Shown here: positions 62,993 to 64,000 of the stretch, piece by piece | Position numbering within the stretch: position 1 is the first letter of the stretch | Layout: the number at the start of each line of letters is the position of its first letter | Assembly (NCBI GenBank): GCA_946811185.2 | Contig: OX328108.1 | Span: forward strand, 36,578,493-36,642,492 | DNA length: 64,000 nt | Direction: 5' to 3' | Source: Hippopus hippopus | Lineage: Eukaryota > Mollusca > Bivalvia > Cardiida > Cardiidae | Translations under genes and position numbers: made by a program | The notes under the pieces: generated by a model | What the model saw: only the letters and a program-made list of their open reading frames with translations | Database searches by the model: none | What the model was told of the DNA's origin: nothing

Positions 62993-64000
62993 TTGGTTAC
63001 GGTGACTATCGCACCCATACGTGACCGTTACGTGCTGTGCATAAAATCATAAAATCAACTAGGACACTTTCGGAGGCAACTGATACCTGTTGCACAAATC
63101 AAAGAAAGGTAAACCAAATTTGTTTTCTTACCAAGGTCATGAAAAACATTGAACCAATTTTGGTGACCGTGTGAGTCATAAGTCGATTTTATGTTTAACC
63201 GCTGCGCAAAAACATTGATTCAGAAGCAACGGGTTGCTGTTGCATAAACTTTTTCCAATAAGAAATCTTGTTCTTGTTTGAAGAATTTAGAAATAGGCCA
63301 ATGAAATACAATAAGATATAAGAATGACTAATAATAAAAATAGGTAAAATAGATAAAATGGCAAAGTTAGGGATTCAACCTTTGACCATCAGGACCCAAA
63401 AAAGGTCTTGGTGCAGGGGTCAAACCCTCTTTGTGATTGAATAGGCTCAAATGACCCGAAGATTTAACATAGATATACAGAGATTTCCCCCCCCCTTCCA
63501 ATCTGCCAATCAAATCTCAGGCCTCTATTAAATTATCCAATCACAGAAGCTTTTAGAAAATCAAAATGGCGTCCAATCTGCCAATCAAATCTCAGGCCTC
63601 TATTAAATTATCCAATCACAGAAGCTTTTAGAAAATCAAAATGGCGTCCAATCAGCCAATCAAATCTCATCCCTCTCTCCAAATTATCCAATCAGAAAAG
63701 CTTTGAGAAATCCAATATTGCGCCCAATCAGCCAATCAAATTGCAAACACACCCACAGAATCATCCAATCAGAAAGCTTTGAGCCATTTGAAATGGCGCC
63801 CGAAAATATCGATAGAAAACAGTGAACAAGAATCGGCATAAAAGTGGATTTTAAGTCTTCTTTGAAGGCTGTTATGCAGTCCTTGGCAAACTGCCAGGCA
63901 TGCACCCTCCACACATGCCAGATTTCACTGAAAATGGGCGAAAATTTAAGAAAACAGGGTGACAGAAGACCTTGTTTTGGTGCCTTCTAGCACCTTGCAA
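62993..64000 (+). repeat. Spacer S15 (truncated by the window), E left and D-like right mosaic
   Basis: Runs off the window end. E markers: 'acggtgact', 'aagatataag' and 'ctttgtgattg' (about 63433). From 63711 it has the D markers 'gaaatccaat' and 'ttgcaaacacac'. It has four subrepeats and a C-tract of 9, unlike S9 and S11, and 'aaatttgtttt' like C. It is a mosaic. Confidence 0.9.
63497..63798 (+). promoter_or_regulatory. CCAAT-box array in S15
   Basis: Four subrepeats, 12 CCAAT plus the D-type additional box, although the left half of this spacer is subtype E. Confidence 0.6.

Larger units (their letters stand above)
51726..64000. repeat. C-D-E superrepeat, third copy, partial, with extra spacer
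   Basis: S12 (C), B12, extra S13, B13, S14 (D), B14, S15 (E left half). C to D is 8457 bp here, against 7736 bp in the first copy. D to E is 2811 bp in both. Confidence 0.85.

Noticed and set aside
1..64000. CRISPR array
   Set aside because: The repeat period is ~350 bp with related sequence throughout, not short identical repeats with unique spacers, and no cas genes are present.
1..64000. Array as an assembly artefact
   Set aside because: Cannot be excluded, but copies differ by private substitutions and by consistent subtype markers, which argues for real distinct copies. Individual duplications (B7 trimer, the 8.4-kb pair) still need read support.

Overview
The whole 64-kb window is eukaryotic tandem-repeat (satellite) DNA. 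I see no credible protein-coding gene, rRNA, tRNA or CRISPR array. The sequence is AT-rich, with long T-tracts, and every repeat lies in the same orientation. A 64-kb array with several repeat levels and copies that differ by only a few bases is typical of a eukaryotic satellite in centromeric, pericentromeric or other heterochromatin. The promoter-like CCAAT boxes and the abundance of CpG-type transitions between copies point to an animal or another eukaryote with germline CpG methylation. I cannot name the species. All statements of similarity come from reading by eye; no alignment was run.

Layout. Level 1 is a monomer of about 350 bp (seen range about 345-360), present about 137 times. Level 2: runs of 5 to 19 monomers (blocks B0-B14) are separated by 15 copies (S1-S15) of a spacer of about 1.07 kb. 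Each spacer holds diverged relatives of the monomer half-unit, a 60-nt segment that appears identical in every copy and can fold into a nested hairpin, a C-tract of 7-11, an array of 75-bp subrepeats carrying up to 12 CCAAT boxes plus YY1-like ATGGCG sites, and small hairpins. Level 3: the spacers fall into diagnostic subtypes (A to E). In 2145-27218 they alternate A-B in three dimers of 6.7, 8.1 and 10.2 kb. In 27219-64000 they follow C-D-E, giving a superrepeat of about 16.1 kb (27219-43339), an 8.386-kb version (43340-51725), and a third copy that carries an extra spacer and runs off the window.

How it evolved (inference). The monomer is itself a pseudo-dimer: an 18-nt motif, GCAACTGATACCTGTTGC or a variant, recurs about every 150-180 bp, twice per monomer and twice more inside each spacer. 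The likely order is an ancestral repeat of about 150-170 bp, then a unit of about 1.4 kb containing the CCAAT region, then amplification of one 350-bp part of it, then amplification of whole block-plus-spacer groups. Several recombination scars are readable: the C/D chimeric spacer S10, the mosaic S15, a one-monomer deletion (B3 against B1), a three-monomer duplication in B7, an added spacer S13, and loss of one 75-bp subrepeat in S9 and S11.

Possible function (inference). The regular CCAAT pairs 31-33 bp apart beside YY1-like sites resemble an RNA polymerase II promoter architecture repeated every 2.8-7.7 kb. The layout of promoter-like spacers between long arrays recalls an rDNA intergenic spacer. 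Whether the satellite is transcribed cannot be decided from sequence alone.
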